Source: Adiantum capillus-veneris | Lineage: Eukaryota; Streptophyta; Polypodiopsida; Polypodiales; Pteridaceae | Direction of reading: 5' to 3' | Assembly: GCA_014529385.2 (NCBI GenBank) | Contig: CM043969.1 | Span: 67,791,676-67,855,675 of the forward strand | DNA: 64,000 nucleotides | Shown here: piece after piece, positions 32,701-43,250 of the stretch | Layout of the letters: the number at the start of each line of letters is the position of its first letter | Numbering within the stretch: the first letter of the stretch is position 1 | Made by a program: the position numbers and the translations under genes | Notes under the pieces: generated by a model | What the model was told of the DNA's origin: nothing | Seen by the model: the letters and a program-made list of their open reading frames with translations, nothing else | The model's database searches: none

Positions 32701-33406
32701 TCGTCAGGATCTGATCCAGCTGGACACGAGGAGGACATGGATAGAGCCGATACAGGAGTTGGGCACAAAGATGGCTTTCTATAGAGAGCATCTTCTCCAC
32801 CTCACGGAGGATGGGTTTGTGATTCGACCTAGCTATATGGACACGCATCTTTCTCATGGTTTGAGTTGTGCCATTGGCCAGATACGCACGTCCTCACATT
32901 AGCTCGAGATTGAGACTGGCAGATTCAGAGGGACACCAGCAGATAGCAGGATATGCCGCTTATGCCATCTAGAGTCGGAGACAGAGGTACATTACATATG
33001 TCATTGCACAGTGTACTATGAGATACGAGGCCGTTTTCATTGTCTATTCATAGAAGGTTTTGGGCCTCTATCTAGGATCATGAGTTATGAGGATCAGAGA
33101 TGTCTTGGGCTATATCTAATTGAGTTACACATGCATAGAGGAACTTTACTGAGGAGAGCTGAAGAGAGACAACCCTAGAGACAGATCACAGATTTCTTTC
33201 CACTAGATATTGTACACCCAAAAGAACAGACAGAGGAGCAGGCAACAGTGGAGAGGTCTACCCGCACTACTGGCATTCTCATAGACCGAGCATTGGAGCT
33301 AGGGAGATGTAGACGACCCCGATGGAGAAGAGGAGCTACACAGTTTCGAAGGAGGCTAAAGCAAAGGATTCGAGCCATACTTTCTCATCGTCCAGAGTGC
33401 AGATGA
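29785..33406 (+). pseudogene. LINE-A ORF2 (endonuclease, reverse transcriptase, CCHC)
   Basis: It starts 31 bp after ORF1. The EEP endonuclease has WNCNG, FFSETHQ, GDFNARTGN and IDHALL (29,785-30,590). The RT has FVDFRKAFDMV, GVKQGCPLSPTLF, YADDIVLIF and LSKTKVMVF (about 31,180-32,050). A CCHC-like CRLCHLESETEVHYICHC lies near 32,955-33,010, and a basic tail ends PECR. Relative to copy 4 there is a 2-bp insertion near 30,157, a stop at 30,939-30,941, a TAG near 31,125, a frameshift near 32,510 and stops near 32,900 and 33,176. The family nicks DNA and primes reverse transcription at the nick. I do not assign a clade, since the RT does not look like plant L1 (no zf-RVT). Confidence 0.85.
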
Positions 33407-33672
33407 AGATGGATCTCTATGAAGATGGATCTCTACTTCCCTCCCATATTGTCTACACATTGTACTGCTTAGTTCACACTTTTAACGCCTTTCACCTTTC
33501 ACACCTATCAGCTTAGTTTAGGATTCCGCAGTATTTATATCTTGTTATCCTAGCTTAATTTATTTTGTTAATCTGACTTTGTATCAGATACACCGCATTG
33601 TAACTTTCTGGTCTCATAGGTCACTTTGGCCTTTTGAAGACGTTAATATAACATTTCATTTCATTTCATTTC

Positions 33673-33675
<3 letters not shown>

Positions 33676-33711
<36 letters not shown>
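33676..33711 (+). repeat. (CT)n tail of LINE-A copy 2
   Basis: An 18-unit CT tract after ATTTCATTTCATTTCATTT. Confidence 0.95.
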
Positions 33712-33713
<2 letters not shown>

Positions 33714-34660
33714 AAGAGTGGGGCTTGATACCCTTTTGTATTACGTAATCAAAGTTACACGCCCAAAGGCAGTACATATGCCCGTAGGCACACAAAATAT
33801 GATGGATCTGACGGTGAAAACCCCTTGAAATGTTCAAGATCCACAAACCATAGAGAAAAACTACCAGTGATACAAAGTTACAAAAGATGGGTGAATTTAC
33901 AAAAGCTAGGAGCAAGGGAGTAAGGGAAGAAAGTAACAGAGAGCTAAAGCAGAAAGAGGCCACCCAGAACTCGACTAGAGACCGAAAACTCCACCAAAGA
34001 ATCTCTGAAAGCAAACTCCAAGTCTCCAAGGCCGTAAAAACGACACATCCCAGAGAATAAGAATCGCCACTACAAATCAACTTTGCACCAAACATCCGGG
34101 AGAGAGATGACCTCTAGCCATCCCTGGCAAATCAACAAGGCTATGGCATTCTTCAACCTGCAAAAGAAGCTGAAGGCGAGGGCAAACCTCCCATGCTTGC
34201 CACCCGCAACGCACTCCAAAACCACCGAACCTACTTCCACCAAACATGAAACGAAACAGCAAGAACCTACAGCAGCAGGCAAACAAGGAACCATACACGC
34301 ACCCACACCCCACACAGGCAACCACACATACACACAGACACAATCAACACACGCAGCTACAAGCAATCACACAAAACAAAAAAATAACAGACAGACACAA
34401 CAAGAGAACAGGCAGCAACCCAGCGATCGAAAAGAAACCTGCGAGTGAGGCAGAAAGCAAGAAAACTGGTGCAAGACACAAAGGAAGGTGACAGGGGTGA
34501 AGGGGTGTCAAAGCGAAGGGAAGGGCTTGCGGGACGTCAAATGGGACAATTTGTCGCAGAGGTTGCATCCGCAGCGATTTGGCAGCACGTGGGAGGGTAT
34601 GACATGCAGGCACAGCGTGGCGCGATGGAGGGAGAGAGATGGAGGTCCGCGCGGCAGATC
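33712..34660 (+). other. Segment between LINE-A copies 2 and 3, with the post-microsatellite repeat and a T-poor tract
   Basis: 33,713-33,870 matches 26,942-27,061 (AGAGTGGGGCTTGATACCC, then TTTTGTATTACGTAATCAAAG). 34,200-34,440 is T-poor and A/C-rich and shares CACACCCCACACAGGCAA with 28,052-28,070. 34,440-34,660 is GC-richer (GCGATTTGGCAGCACGTGGG). A 121-codon open frame at 34,083-34,448 runs through the T-poor tract and may be a compositional artefact. The whole may be 5' UTR or ORF1-region material of a LINE, joined to the RT part of copy 3 by an internal deletion. Confidence 0.4.
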
Positions 34661-36554
34661 TGATGCGCAGACTACAGGAGATGGGGGTGCCCATAGAGTT
34701 GATTTGGGGGATTATGGCTTTGTACAGATCAGTGATGGGACATGTATGCACTCCGGAAGGGGTATCTGATTTAGTTCACTCTACTATTGGGGTGAAACAG
34801 GGCTGTCCATTGTCTCCTACTCTATTTGGTATGTATGTTGATGAGGTGTCTGATTACATTGACAGAGAGGGTGCTAGAGGTGCCCAGCTCGCAGGGACGC
34901 GGATCCCATTGTTGGTAAATGCTGATGATATTGTGTTGATATCTAACTCACCAGAGGGTATGCAGCGACATTTGGATGCACTACGCAGTTTTGCAGAGGT
35001 AGTGGATTGTGTGTAAACCTTGGTAAAACCAAGGTTATGGTGTTTTAACACCACGCCACAGCGGATCAGGAGATCAGCACCTACTTTCACATATGGTCAG
35101 GAGATTGTGGAGTATACAGATGCATACACTTACCTGGGGGTAGTCTTTACTTGGCCGAGATTTCTTTGAGAAGAGCAGCAGAGACTAGACCACGCCACAG
35201 TGGATCAGGGGATCAGCACCTACTCTCACGTATGGTCAGGAGATTGTGGAGTATACAGATGCATACACTTACCTAGGGGTAGTCTTTACTGGGTGGAGAT
35301 TTTCTTTGAGAAGAGCAGCAGAGACTAGACTGACCAGAGCTTATGCAGCTTTGGGAGGATTGGAGAGGATGTGTTTGCAGGTTCAGTTCCAGGAACCTAG
35401 GACAAACTTATGGCTCTTTGATACTTTGGTTGCCTCTACTATGCTATATGGGGTGCAGGTTTGGGGACCTTCTGTAGGCCAGGATGGCTGGAGACGTATG
35501 GAGAGGCCCTTGGTATCTATGATCTCTCGGCTGATTAGGGCCAAGGCCTCCGTACTGCATGATATCATTCGAGCGGAGTTAGCTGCCCCCCCTATGAAGA
35601 TTGAGGCGCTTACCAGACCAGTCTCCTTTGTACACAGCCTATGGGATACTACCCGAGATAGATATGCCAGGTTGGCCCTAGAGTCCTCCAGACCGTTAGC
35701 TCTACAGGGGGATACATCATGCTGGTATGCATAGATGACATCATGGTTTCAGACACATGGCTTCACCATGGACAGGTTGCCTCCTTTTCAGTACTCTCTA
35801 CAGGCACTCTTGATGTCTCTGACACGGATGGAGATTAATAGACTCATTCGTTAGGATCTCATCCAGCTGGACACAAGGAGGACATGGAAAGAGCCGGTAC
35901 AGGAGTTGGGAACGAAGATGGCTTTCTATAGAGAGCATCTTCTCCACCTCACAGGGGATGGGTTTGTGATTCGACCTAGCTATATGGACACACATCTTTC
36001 TCATGGTTTGCGTTGTGCCATTGGTCAAATATGCACATCCTCACATCAGCTCGAGATTGAGACTGGCAGATTCAGAGGGATACCAACAGATAGCAGGATA
36101 TGCCGCTTATGTCATCTAGAGCCAGAGACAGAGTTACGTTACATATGCCATTGCACAGTGTACTATGAGATACGAGGCCGTTTTCATTGTCTATTCAGAG
36201 AGGGTTTTTGGGCCTCTATCTAGGGTCATGAGTTATGAGGATCATAGATGTCTTGGACTGTATCTACTTGAGTTACACAGGCATAGAGACACTTTACTGA
36301 GGAGAGCTGGAGAGAGACAGACCCAGAAACAAATTACAGATTTCTTTACACTAGATATTGGACACCCAGAGTAGCACCCACAATTGCAGAGCTCTACCCA
36401 CACTCATACTATCATTACTGGCATTCTCATAGACCGAGCATTGGAGCTAGGGAGATCTAGACGACCGCGATTGAGGAGAGGAGCTACACAGTATCGACGG
36501 AGACTACAGAAGAGGATTCGAGCCATACTTTCTCGACGTCCAGAGTGCAAATGA
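34661..36554 (+). pseudogene. LINE-A ORF2 fragment (copy 3)
   Basis: RT palm motif B (GVKQGCPLSPTLF) is intact. Motif C reads NADDIVLIS instead of YADDIVLIF, losing the conserved Tyr. Frames change near 35,000. The thumb region and CRLCHLEPETELRYICHC (about 36,101-36,155) follow. A 139-bp tandem duplication (35,050-35,329) repeats the EYTDAYTYLGVVFT segment. Confidence 0.8.
35050..35329 (+). repeat. 139-bp tandem duplication inside LINE-A copy 3
   Basis: ACCACGCCACAGCGGATCAG at 35,050 recurs at 35,189 as ACCACGCCACAGTGGATCAG. The following ~120 bases match apart from scattered substitutions and one deletion. Copies 2 and 4 have the segment once. Confidence 0.9.
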
Positions 36555-36574
36555 GGATGGATCTCTACCATATC

Positions 36575-36624
36575 TCCCCCCCCCCCCCCCCCCCCCCGTG
36601 CGCACACACACACACACACACACA
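36575..36624 (+). repeat. C22 homopolymer followed by (CA)n
   Basis: About 22 consecutive C bases, then GTGCG and a CA tract, inside the 3' UTR of LINE-A copy 3. Confidence 0.95.
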
Positions 36625-36806
36625 TTGTTTTGGGCACCTTTTGTATTACCTGGCACATCCATACAGTCCCAGTTTGTAGTAGTTGTATTTTTTGTTTTAG
36701 TTCTTTTTTATTCCGAACATGGTATCAGATTCACTATGTTGTAACAGCTTGGTCTCATAGGTCAATTTGGCCTGTGAAGACGTCAATATATCATTTCATT
36801 TCATCA

Positions 36807-36808
<2 letters not shown>

Positions 36809-36858
<50 letters not shown>
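36809..36858 (+). repeat. (CT)n tail of LINE-A copy 3
   Basis: A CT tract of about 25 units after CATTTCATTTCATCATAT. Confidence 0.95.
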
Positions 36859-36860
<2 letters not shown>

Positions 36861-36875
36861 CTAAACCCTAAACCC
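36859..36875 (+). repeat. Telomere-type motif at the LINE-A copy 4 junction
   Basis: CCCTAAACCCTAAACCC, i.e. 2.4 units of the plant telomere repeat. It lies exactly between the CT tract and the first base homologous to copy 2 (ATGGGACCACACTCAAGATG). Confidence 0.9.
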
Positions 36876-36892
36876 ATGGGACCACACTCAAG

Positions 36893-39800
36893 ATGGCTAC
36901 CTAGAATTGTAATGGGTCTATGAGGTTGGACGTGGGTGCATTTGAGGACAGTTTCAAAGACAAGGATATTGTCTTCTTCTCAGAGACTCATCAGGCCCCT
37001 GGGCAGGTGATGCCACATGTGGTGGGATACAGATGGGAGACAGCTCACAGGACAAATGCGAGATCTGAGCATGGGAGTAGAGGGTCAAAAGGAGTAGTAG
37101 TGTTATTCAGAGAGGAACTACAACCATTACTGCATATTGTACGAAGAGATGATCATGCTAGATATACGTGGGTGAGACTGAGAGTTGACACAAGTCGATT
37201 CCTATATATTGCCATCTGTTACTTTCCTCCGAGTACATCAGTGTATGCTGCATCCAGAGGGCAGTCGCCTTTCTCTATTCTAGATGATGACATATGGGAG
37301 TTTTCTAGGGATGGTGATATCATTCTCCTAGGGGACTTCAATGCCCGAACGGGCAACTCTAGACAACCTTCTACGACACTTCAGATGAGATGCTTAGAGA
37401 GTTGGACGTGGGTGAGTTGGGACTTGACAGATGCTCAGATGACAGAGAGCAGACGGAGTATGGGAGATACCTCATGGAAATGACGACTACACATGGATTA
37501 CCATACTTAATGGCTTACAACAATTTCCTGGAGCAGCCGGTTTCACATGCTTTCCACACAGACATGGGGCCAGTAGAGTGGATTATGTTATGACACAACC
37601 GAGCTTTGTCCCCTGCATTCAGGATTTCACAGTGGGAGCCAGGCCAGTGGGCATAGCAGTAGATCATGCTCTCTTGACACTTTCCGTTAAATTTCAATAT
37701 AGTACAACCCAGACATAAGGAGGCAAGTCAAACACCCTATACATTTACACCGGAGACTGATTTCGTTTATACAGAGGAGATCTGGGACCGTCTATTGGAA
37801 GGCACAACTGGCACAAATGGTACACGCCTCTCAGTGGAGGAGTGCACCACTCTACTGACTAAGACACTGCATGGGGCTACATCAGTGGCATACCCACACA
37901 CTCAGCCGAGCAAGAGACTACATTCTGGGAGCATGCCCCATAATAGTTGGTACGATGAGGAATGCAGAGAGATGAGAGCCCACCTTCAGAGGGATCTTCT
38001 TTTAGGAGTCATCACTTACAGACAGTCTCGGATTGCTTTCCAACGCCTTGTGCGACGGAAGAAGCGAGCTTACCTAGCTCAGATGGAGCGAGACTTATAT
38101 CAAATGTTCTTGAGTAGGGACTCAAGAGAGGCATGGCGACTCTTCCATGAGCATTCCCCTCCCCCAGTGATTACTTCACCTGATGTGTGGGGCCAATATG
38201 CGACATCATTATATACGGTTCTTGGACAGGAACCCCTTCCAGACCCTACCAAGCCTTGCCTAGCTACGAGCACTTTCTTTACACCTGAGATGGTACAAAG
38301 GGCCATCGACAGGATGAGGACCGGGAAGGCATATGATCATGACGGTCTAGTAGCGGAGCACTTTATACATGCCAGGGATATGCTGATGGAGGTTCTCGCA
38401 GTGTTCAATCGTGCCATGTGTGAGGGATTACCTGAGACTTGGAGGTTGTCTAATATTGTGCCCATCTTCAAGGCTTATGACCCTATAGAGCCTGGGAACT
38501 ACCGCACTATTATGGTTGGACACACATTGGCACGGTTGTATGCATCTAATCTGGAGCAACACTTGAGTAACTGGGCAGAGGGCGAGGGTGTACGAGCAAA
38601 GGGTCAGGCTGGCTTCAGGAAGGGTTTCTCCACTCTTGATCATATTCTGACACTCAGGGCCATCATTGAGGAGGGCAGAGCACATGGGAGACGGATCTAT
38701 TGTAGCTTTGTGGATTTTCGCAAAGCATTTGACATGGTACCAAGAGCTCGATTGATGCGCAGACTACAGGAGATGGGGGTGCCCATAGAGGTGATTTGGG
38801 GGATTATGGCTTTGTACAGATCACTGATGGGACATGTACGCACTCCGGAAGGGGTATCTGATTTAGTTCACTCTACTATTGGAGTGAAACAGGGCTACCC
38901 ATTGTCTCCTATTCAATTTGGTATGTATGTTGATGAGGTGTCTGATTACATTGACGGAGAGGGTGACAGGGGTGCCCAGCTGGCAGGGACGTGGATCCCA
39001 TTGTTGCTATATGCTGATGATATTGTGTTGATATTTGACTCACCAGAAGGTATGCAACGACATTTGGATGCACTACGCAGTTTTGCAGAGGATAGTGGAT
39101 TGTGTGTAACCTAGGTAAAACCAAGGTTATGGTGTTTAACACCACTCCGCAATGGGTCAGGAGATCAGTACCTACTTTCAAATATGGTCAGGAGATTGTG
39201 GAGTATACAGATGCATACACTTACCTGGGGGTAGTCTTTACTGGGCCGAGATTTTCTTTGAGAAGAGCAACAGAGACTAGACTAACTAGAGCTGGTGCGT
39301 CTTTGGGAGGAATGGAGAGGATGTGTTCGCAGGTTCATTTCAAGGAACCTAGGACAAAGTTATGGCTCTTTGATACTTTGGTTGCCTCTACTATGTTATA
39401 TGGGGTGCAGGTTTGGAGACCTTCTGTAGGCCAGGATGGTTGGAGGTGTATGGAGAAGCCCCTGGTACCTATGATCTCTCGGCTGATTAGAGCCGAGGCT
39501 TCCGAACCGCATGATATCATTCGAGCGGAATTAGTTGCCCCCCCTATGGAGATTGACGCGCTTACCAGATCAGTCACCTTTGTACACAGTCTGTGGGATA
39601 CTACCAGAGACAAAATATGCCAGGATGTCTCTTGAGTCCTCTTGACAATTAGCTCTTAATGGGGATACATCATGCTGGTATGCACAGATGGCATCATGGT
39701 TTCAGACACATGGTTTCACAATGGACAGGTTGCCTCCTTTTCAATACTCTCTACAGGCACCCTTGAGGTCTCTGACGTAGGTAGAGATTAATAGACTCAT

Positions 39801-41049
39801 TCGTCAGGATCTGATCCAACTGGACATAAGGAGGACATAGAGCCAATACAAGAGTTGGGCACAAAGATGGCTTTCTATAGAGAGCATCTTCTCCACCTCA
39901 CTCGGGATGGGTTTGTGATTCGACCTAGCTATATGGACACGCATCTCTCTCATGGTTTGCGTTGTGCCATTGGCCAGATACGCACGTCCTCACATCAGCT
40001 CAAGATTGAGATTGGCAGATTGAGAGGGGCACCAGCACATAGCAGGATATGCCATCTAGAGCCAGAGACAGAGGTACATTACATATGTCATTGGACAGTG
40101 TACTATGAGATACAAGGCCGTTTTCATTGTCTATGTAGCAGACTACAGTGTCACTGCTACAAGACACAGTTACAGTTAGTACAGTTGGTTTGGTCTGTTC
40201 ACACTGGACGGACACTCTGGGCAGTGACACGTGGCAGGGATACGGATGGTGGCCTAGTGGACATGTGGCAAGGTCACACTTAGCTGGCTGACATTTATGA
40301 GCCGTTGGTGGCTCTTTATGATTGTATATATGAGTAGTAGCCGTTGAGTCATTAGGATTATCTTGTACGTAGTCGTCTTGGTAGCGGGTCTTACACAGAG
40401 CACTGCTTCACCATCCCTGCACATCTGAGCCTCGACACCCCATTTGTACCTGTGAGTCCTAGGCTGGAGCTGATGAGTGTGCTGCCACGCCAGAGTCTGT
40501 ACATGGTTCTTTGAGCTAGTTGAGTCCACATGTTCTGGTCCACTGTTGTGTCTCTGTTGTTATCCATTGTTCCTATGTTTCATTCTGTTTGAGAGAGTTT
40601 CGATCTGTTTGAGTGAGATTGTCACGCACATTGCACTGAGGGGCACCCACACTGTGGAGAGCACGACACATTATCCGCGCTACAGTCTATTCAGAGAAGG
40701 TTTTGGGCCTCTATCTAGGGTCATGAGTTATGAGGATCAGAGATGTGTGGGGCTATATCTACTTGAGTTACGTAGGCATAGAGAAACTTTACTTAGGAGA
40801 GCTGATGAGAGACAACCCCAGAGACACATCACAGATTTCTTTACACTAGATATTGTACACCCAGAAGAACAGACAGAGGAGTAGCCAACAGTGGAGAGTT
40901 CTACCCGCACTACTGGCATTCTCATAGACCGAGCACTGGAGCTAGGGAGATCTAGACGACCCCGATGGAGAAGAGGCGCTACACAGTTTCGAAGGAGGCT
41001 ACAACAAAGGATTTGAGCCATACTTTTTCGTCGTCTAGAGTGCAGATGA
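36893..41049 (+). pseudogene. LINE-A ORF2 (copy 4)
   Basis: This is the same domain order as copy 2: EEP with SETHQ and GDFNARTGN, and RT with FVDFRKAFDMV, GVKQGYPLSPIQF (the conserved Cys of motif B is Tyr) and YADDIVLIF. The ATG is followed at codon 4 by TAG where copy 2 has ATG. Other breaks are a frameshift near 37,370, a TAA near 37,717, a one-base loss near 39,108 and a frameshift near 39,610. The longest open stretch, 37,795-39,114, encodes 439 residues. The CCHC region is split by the solo LTR. It is recently active but dead. Confidence 0.85.
40134..40684 (+). mobile_element. Solo LTR with exact 5-bp target duplication
   Basis: The 551-bp insert begins TGTAGC and ends GCTACA (perfect 6-bp inverted ends) and is flanked by GTCTA on both sides (40,129-40,133 and 40,685-40,689). 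Copy 2 has a single GTCTA at this position, so the empty site is known. It contains a TATA-like GTATATATGAG near 40,325. No internal region is present, so it is a solo LTR left by recombination. Copia or gypsy origin is undetermined. Confidence 0.9.
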
Positions 41050-41282
41050 GGATGGATCTCTATGAAGATGGATCTCTACTTCCCTCCCATATTGTCTACA
41101 CATTGTACTGCTTAGTTCACACATTTCACGCCTTTCACCTTTCACACCTATCAGCTTCGTTTAGGATTCCGCAGTATTTATATTTTGTTATCCTAGTTGA
41201 ATTTATTTTGTTAAACTAACTTTGTATCAGATACACCGCATTGTAACTTTCTGGTCTCATAGGTCACTTTGGCCTTTTGAAG

Positions 41283-41733
41283 CACTGTAACAAGGAACGG
41301 GGGGAACACAGCCCAAACGTTCCGAAACGGCGTTCCGGACGAGTCCCGTTCCCGAAACGGAGATGGGAACGGAACGCCGTTCCGGAAGGGGGTGTAACCG
41401 GAACGACGTTCCGGAATGGGCGGAACATGAGGCGGAAAGGCGAAACGTGGGGCGGAACGGGCAAAAGTAGACATTTGGGGGAAAAAAGTGGGCTTTTGGG
41501 GGCAGATATAGGGCTGTTCGGGGAACATATTTGGTGCAGTTTGAGGGCAGGTTAGGGGGCAGATTTGGGGGCAGTTTTGGGGTTGTTTAGGAGTTTATTT
41601 AGGACTAAGCTGAATGGAAGTAATTCAATCCGTACTTTAGGTGGACCGTTCCAGCCCCGTTTCCATTCCCCCCCCCCCCCCCTCCCTCCCCGTTCCCGTC
41701 CCGTTCTGGACCCTCCTGTTCCGAGTAACTATG
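41283..41733 (+). mobile_element. hAT-like MITE in the LINE-A 3' UTR
   Basis: The 451-bp insert is flanked by TTTGAAG (41,276-41,282 and 41,734-41,740; 8 bp with one mismatch). The ends CACTGTAACAAGGAACGGG and (reverse complement of the right end) CATAGTTACTCGGAACAGG form imperfect terminal inverted repeats. Subterminal GGAACG/CGTTCC motifs recur many times. These are hallmarks of non-autonomous hAT elements. A C15 run lies at 41,668-41,682. Confidence 0.8.
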
Positions 41734-41756
41734 TTTGAAGACGTTAATATAACATT

Positions 41757-41759
<3 letters not shown>

Positions 41760-41819
<60 letters not shown>
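41760..41819 (+). repeat. (CT)n tail of LINE-A copy 4
   Basis: About 29 CT units directly after AATATAACATTTCAT. Confidence 0.95.
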
Positions 41820-41823
<4 letters not shown>

Positions 41824-42396
41824 ATAACGCGTCTTGAGTTCACCTCTCCTCGTCGGATAGGCTTTTCAAGCTTGACTGATGTCGAGATTGCTTTTTAAGT
41901 TTAAGTTCTGTTTGACTTACCGCAGACCGTTTGTCTCGGGGGAGTGCTCAGTGGCGCTGGTTGTTGTGTCTTGTAACATGCATATGTAAGCATTTGTGTG
42001 GCATTGTGATGTGCCAATTACTGAATATTCCTAATCGGATGAGATTGTCTGGGTATGTAATTTTAGTGCATCAAGACACTCGTGGAAGATAATTACGGTT
42101 TGGGTGTGATGGCTAATTTTACTACGCCGGAATATCAAGAGTTCCGATCTGGACGAAAGGAGAAGCTAACTCCTTGATCAAAAGAGCAGAAAGGAGAAGC
42201 TAACTCCTTGATCAAAACAGCCGAAAGGAGAACCTTACTCCTTGATCAAAACAGCTGAAAGGAGAAGCTAACTCCTTAACAAAAAGAGCAAACTGATTGT
42301 CCCTCAAAATGACCCTCGGAAATTTTTGAGCTAACTTGAGTTGTTTTGCAGCTATGCTGTAATCGTGGACGATTACTCTCTTTCAAGAAGGGGAGA
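41820..42396 (+). mobile_element. 3' internal remnant of a Ty3/gypsy-type element (gypsy-1), with polypurine tract
   Basis: It ends in the purine run AAGAAGGGGAGA (42,385-42,396) immediately before an LTR start, as expected for a plus-strand primer. It contains a four-unit 34-bp tandem array (42,155-42,290). Coding sequence is not recognisable. Confidence 0.55.
42155..42290 (+). repeat. Four tandem 34-bp units
   Basis: The unit GAAAGGAGAAGCTAACTCCT plus TGATCAAAACAGCH is repeated four times with few changes. AAGGAG and CTCCTT within each unit are complementary, so each can form a small hairpin. Confidence 0.9.
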
Positions 42397-43034
42397 TGTA
42401 ACAAACTGCTGACGTGTCAAAGCCCTGAGGAAGGGAGCCAACTTGCAGATGACGGCCGAGGGGCCTAAACCCTAAGAAGAACAAGTAACAGAAGAAGTCC
42501 TCCCAACTTATGGGGACCCTGTCCCATGGGGCCCCGAGTGACGTAAAGAATTAAAATAAAGCACGATCCGGACACACGCAAAAACTGATGACGTGGCAGA
42601 TTTCCGAAAATTGCACTGGCATGATGAGGTGGCAAGCTGTATGGATTTCCATGTTTTGTGCTAGCTGATAACGTGGCTGTACGAATTTTCGTAAATTACG
42701 CTGGCAGCTTTTGGCATTGCTTTTTGGACCAAAAGCTTTTGAGTTTTAAGGGCTTTTTACTGTAACTGCTTTTAAGTTTTCAGGCCAAGGGCTAATTCTC
42801 TGGCATGCTTCCTGGAGAAGGTGCAGAGTCTGGAGTATCGGCTTGTATTTTGATGATGCAATATAAAGAAATACAGAAAGGGGCGCCAAGGTTTGGGGCC
42901 AATACTCTCTGGGGTGGAATTTCGCCACTCCGTGTCGCGTGTCGTCTCTCTCTTTCAGTTCAGTTGTTAAAGAAGTGCTAAAAGTCTGTTCAGTCTGTTC
43001 TTTTCTATTGGCACGTGGTGCCTGTCTTGTGACA
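42397..43034 (+). mobile_element. gypsy-1 3' LTR
   Basis: 638 bp from TGTAACA after the polypurine tract to TTGTGACA. The paralogue at 61,595 starts TGTCAC, so the original ends were TGTCAC/GTGACA. Shared phrases with that paralogue are AACTTATGGGG, CCATGGGGCCC (CGATGGGGCCC there) and GGGCGCCAAGGTTTGGGGCC (GACGCCAATCTTTGGGTCC there). A short TC tract lies at 42,945-42,954 (GTCGTCTCTCTCTTTCAG), which is the position where the paralogue carries LINE-A copy 5. Confidence 0.75.
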
Positions 43035-43250
43035 AAAACTAGAAGTGATGGGGGGGGGGGGGAGAGAGTGCTCCTGAAAGAGGCGCCATGCCTCCCGCGA
43101 GTCCCGACTCAAGAACAGCTGATATAGATCCTGCTCTAGCCGAGCCAAAAATGCCCTCTTCTTCCGCCGCACTAGGCGTCGGAAGTCAATCTGTGACTGT
43201 CTGTGAGTGATGTCCCCCAAAAGCACCTCCCTCAACACAAGAGCCCACTG
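43035..43250 (-). pseudogene. LINE-A-related ORF2 fragment, reverse orientation
   Basis: The minus strand encodes LLGDITHRQSQIDFRRLVRR, then KKRAFLARLEQDLYQLF and LSRDSREAWRLFQEHS. This matches the segment between EEP and RT in copies 2 and 4, but is clearly diverged. A G/C run at 43,050-43,061 has expanded the proline codons. The fragment begins exactly at the end of the gypsy-1 LTR, so that LTR element probably inserted into it. Confidence 0.8.

Larger units (their letters stand above)
28808..33675 (+). mobile_element. LINE-A copy 2 (longest copy, two ORFs, ~4.9 kb)
   Basis: It starts directly after the CT tract with GTTTGCAAGTCGCGAGC and carries ORF1 (28,838-29,754) and ORF2 (29,785-33,406). 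It ends with the family 3' UTR (CTGACTTTGTATCAGATACA ... GAAGACGTTAATATAACATT), four TTTCA units and the CT tract 33,676-33,711. It is highly similar to copy 4 over ORF2, so the family moved recently. Both ORFs are broken by a few point mutations. Confidence 0.9.
34661..36808 (+). mobile_element. LINE-A copy 3 (5'-truncated within the RT)
   Basis: Homology to copy 2 starts at CTGATGCGCAGACTACAGGA (copy 2 about 31,653). It runs through the RT and CCHC region to TGA 36,552-36,554. The 3' UTR carries 22 consecutive C residues and a CA tract (36,575-36,624), a further ATTGTTTTGGGCACCTTTTG segment, and then the family end (GGTATCAGATTCACTATGTT, GGTCTCATAGGTCAATTTGG, GAAGACGTCAATATATCATT). It ends in the CT tract 36,809-36,858. 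It is more diverged than copies 2 and 4. Confidence 0.85.
36876..41759 (+). mobile_element. LINE-A copy 4 (ORF1 missing; interrupted by a solo LTR and a MITE)
   Basis: It starts 17 bp before the ORF2 ATG and ends with the family 3' UTR and a CT tract (41,760-41,819). It is very similar to copy 2. Two later insertions interrupt it, a solo LTR at 40,134-40,684 and a hAT-like MITE at 41,283-41,733. Both can be subtracted cleanly using copy 2 as reference. Confidence 0.9.

Noticed and set aside
34083-34448. 121-codon frame as a LINE ORF1
   Set aside because: Its composition follows the T-poor tract (Thr, Gln, Lys, His, Asn), and it has no heptads, RRM or zinc knuckle.
42155-42290. CRISPR-like array
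   Set aside because: The units are contiguous without unique spacers and lie in a gypsy remnant of a eukaryotic genome.
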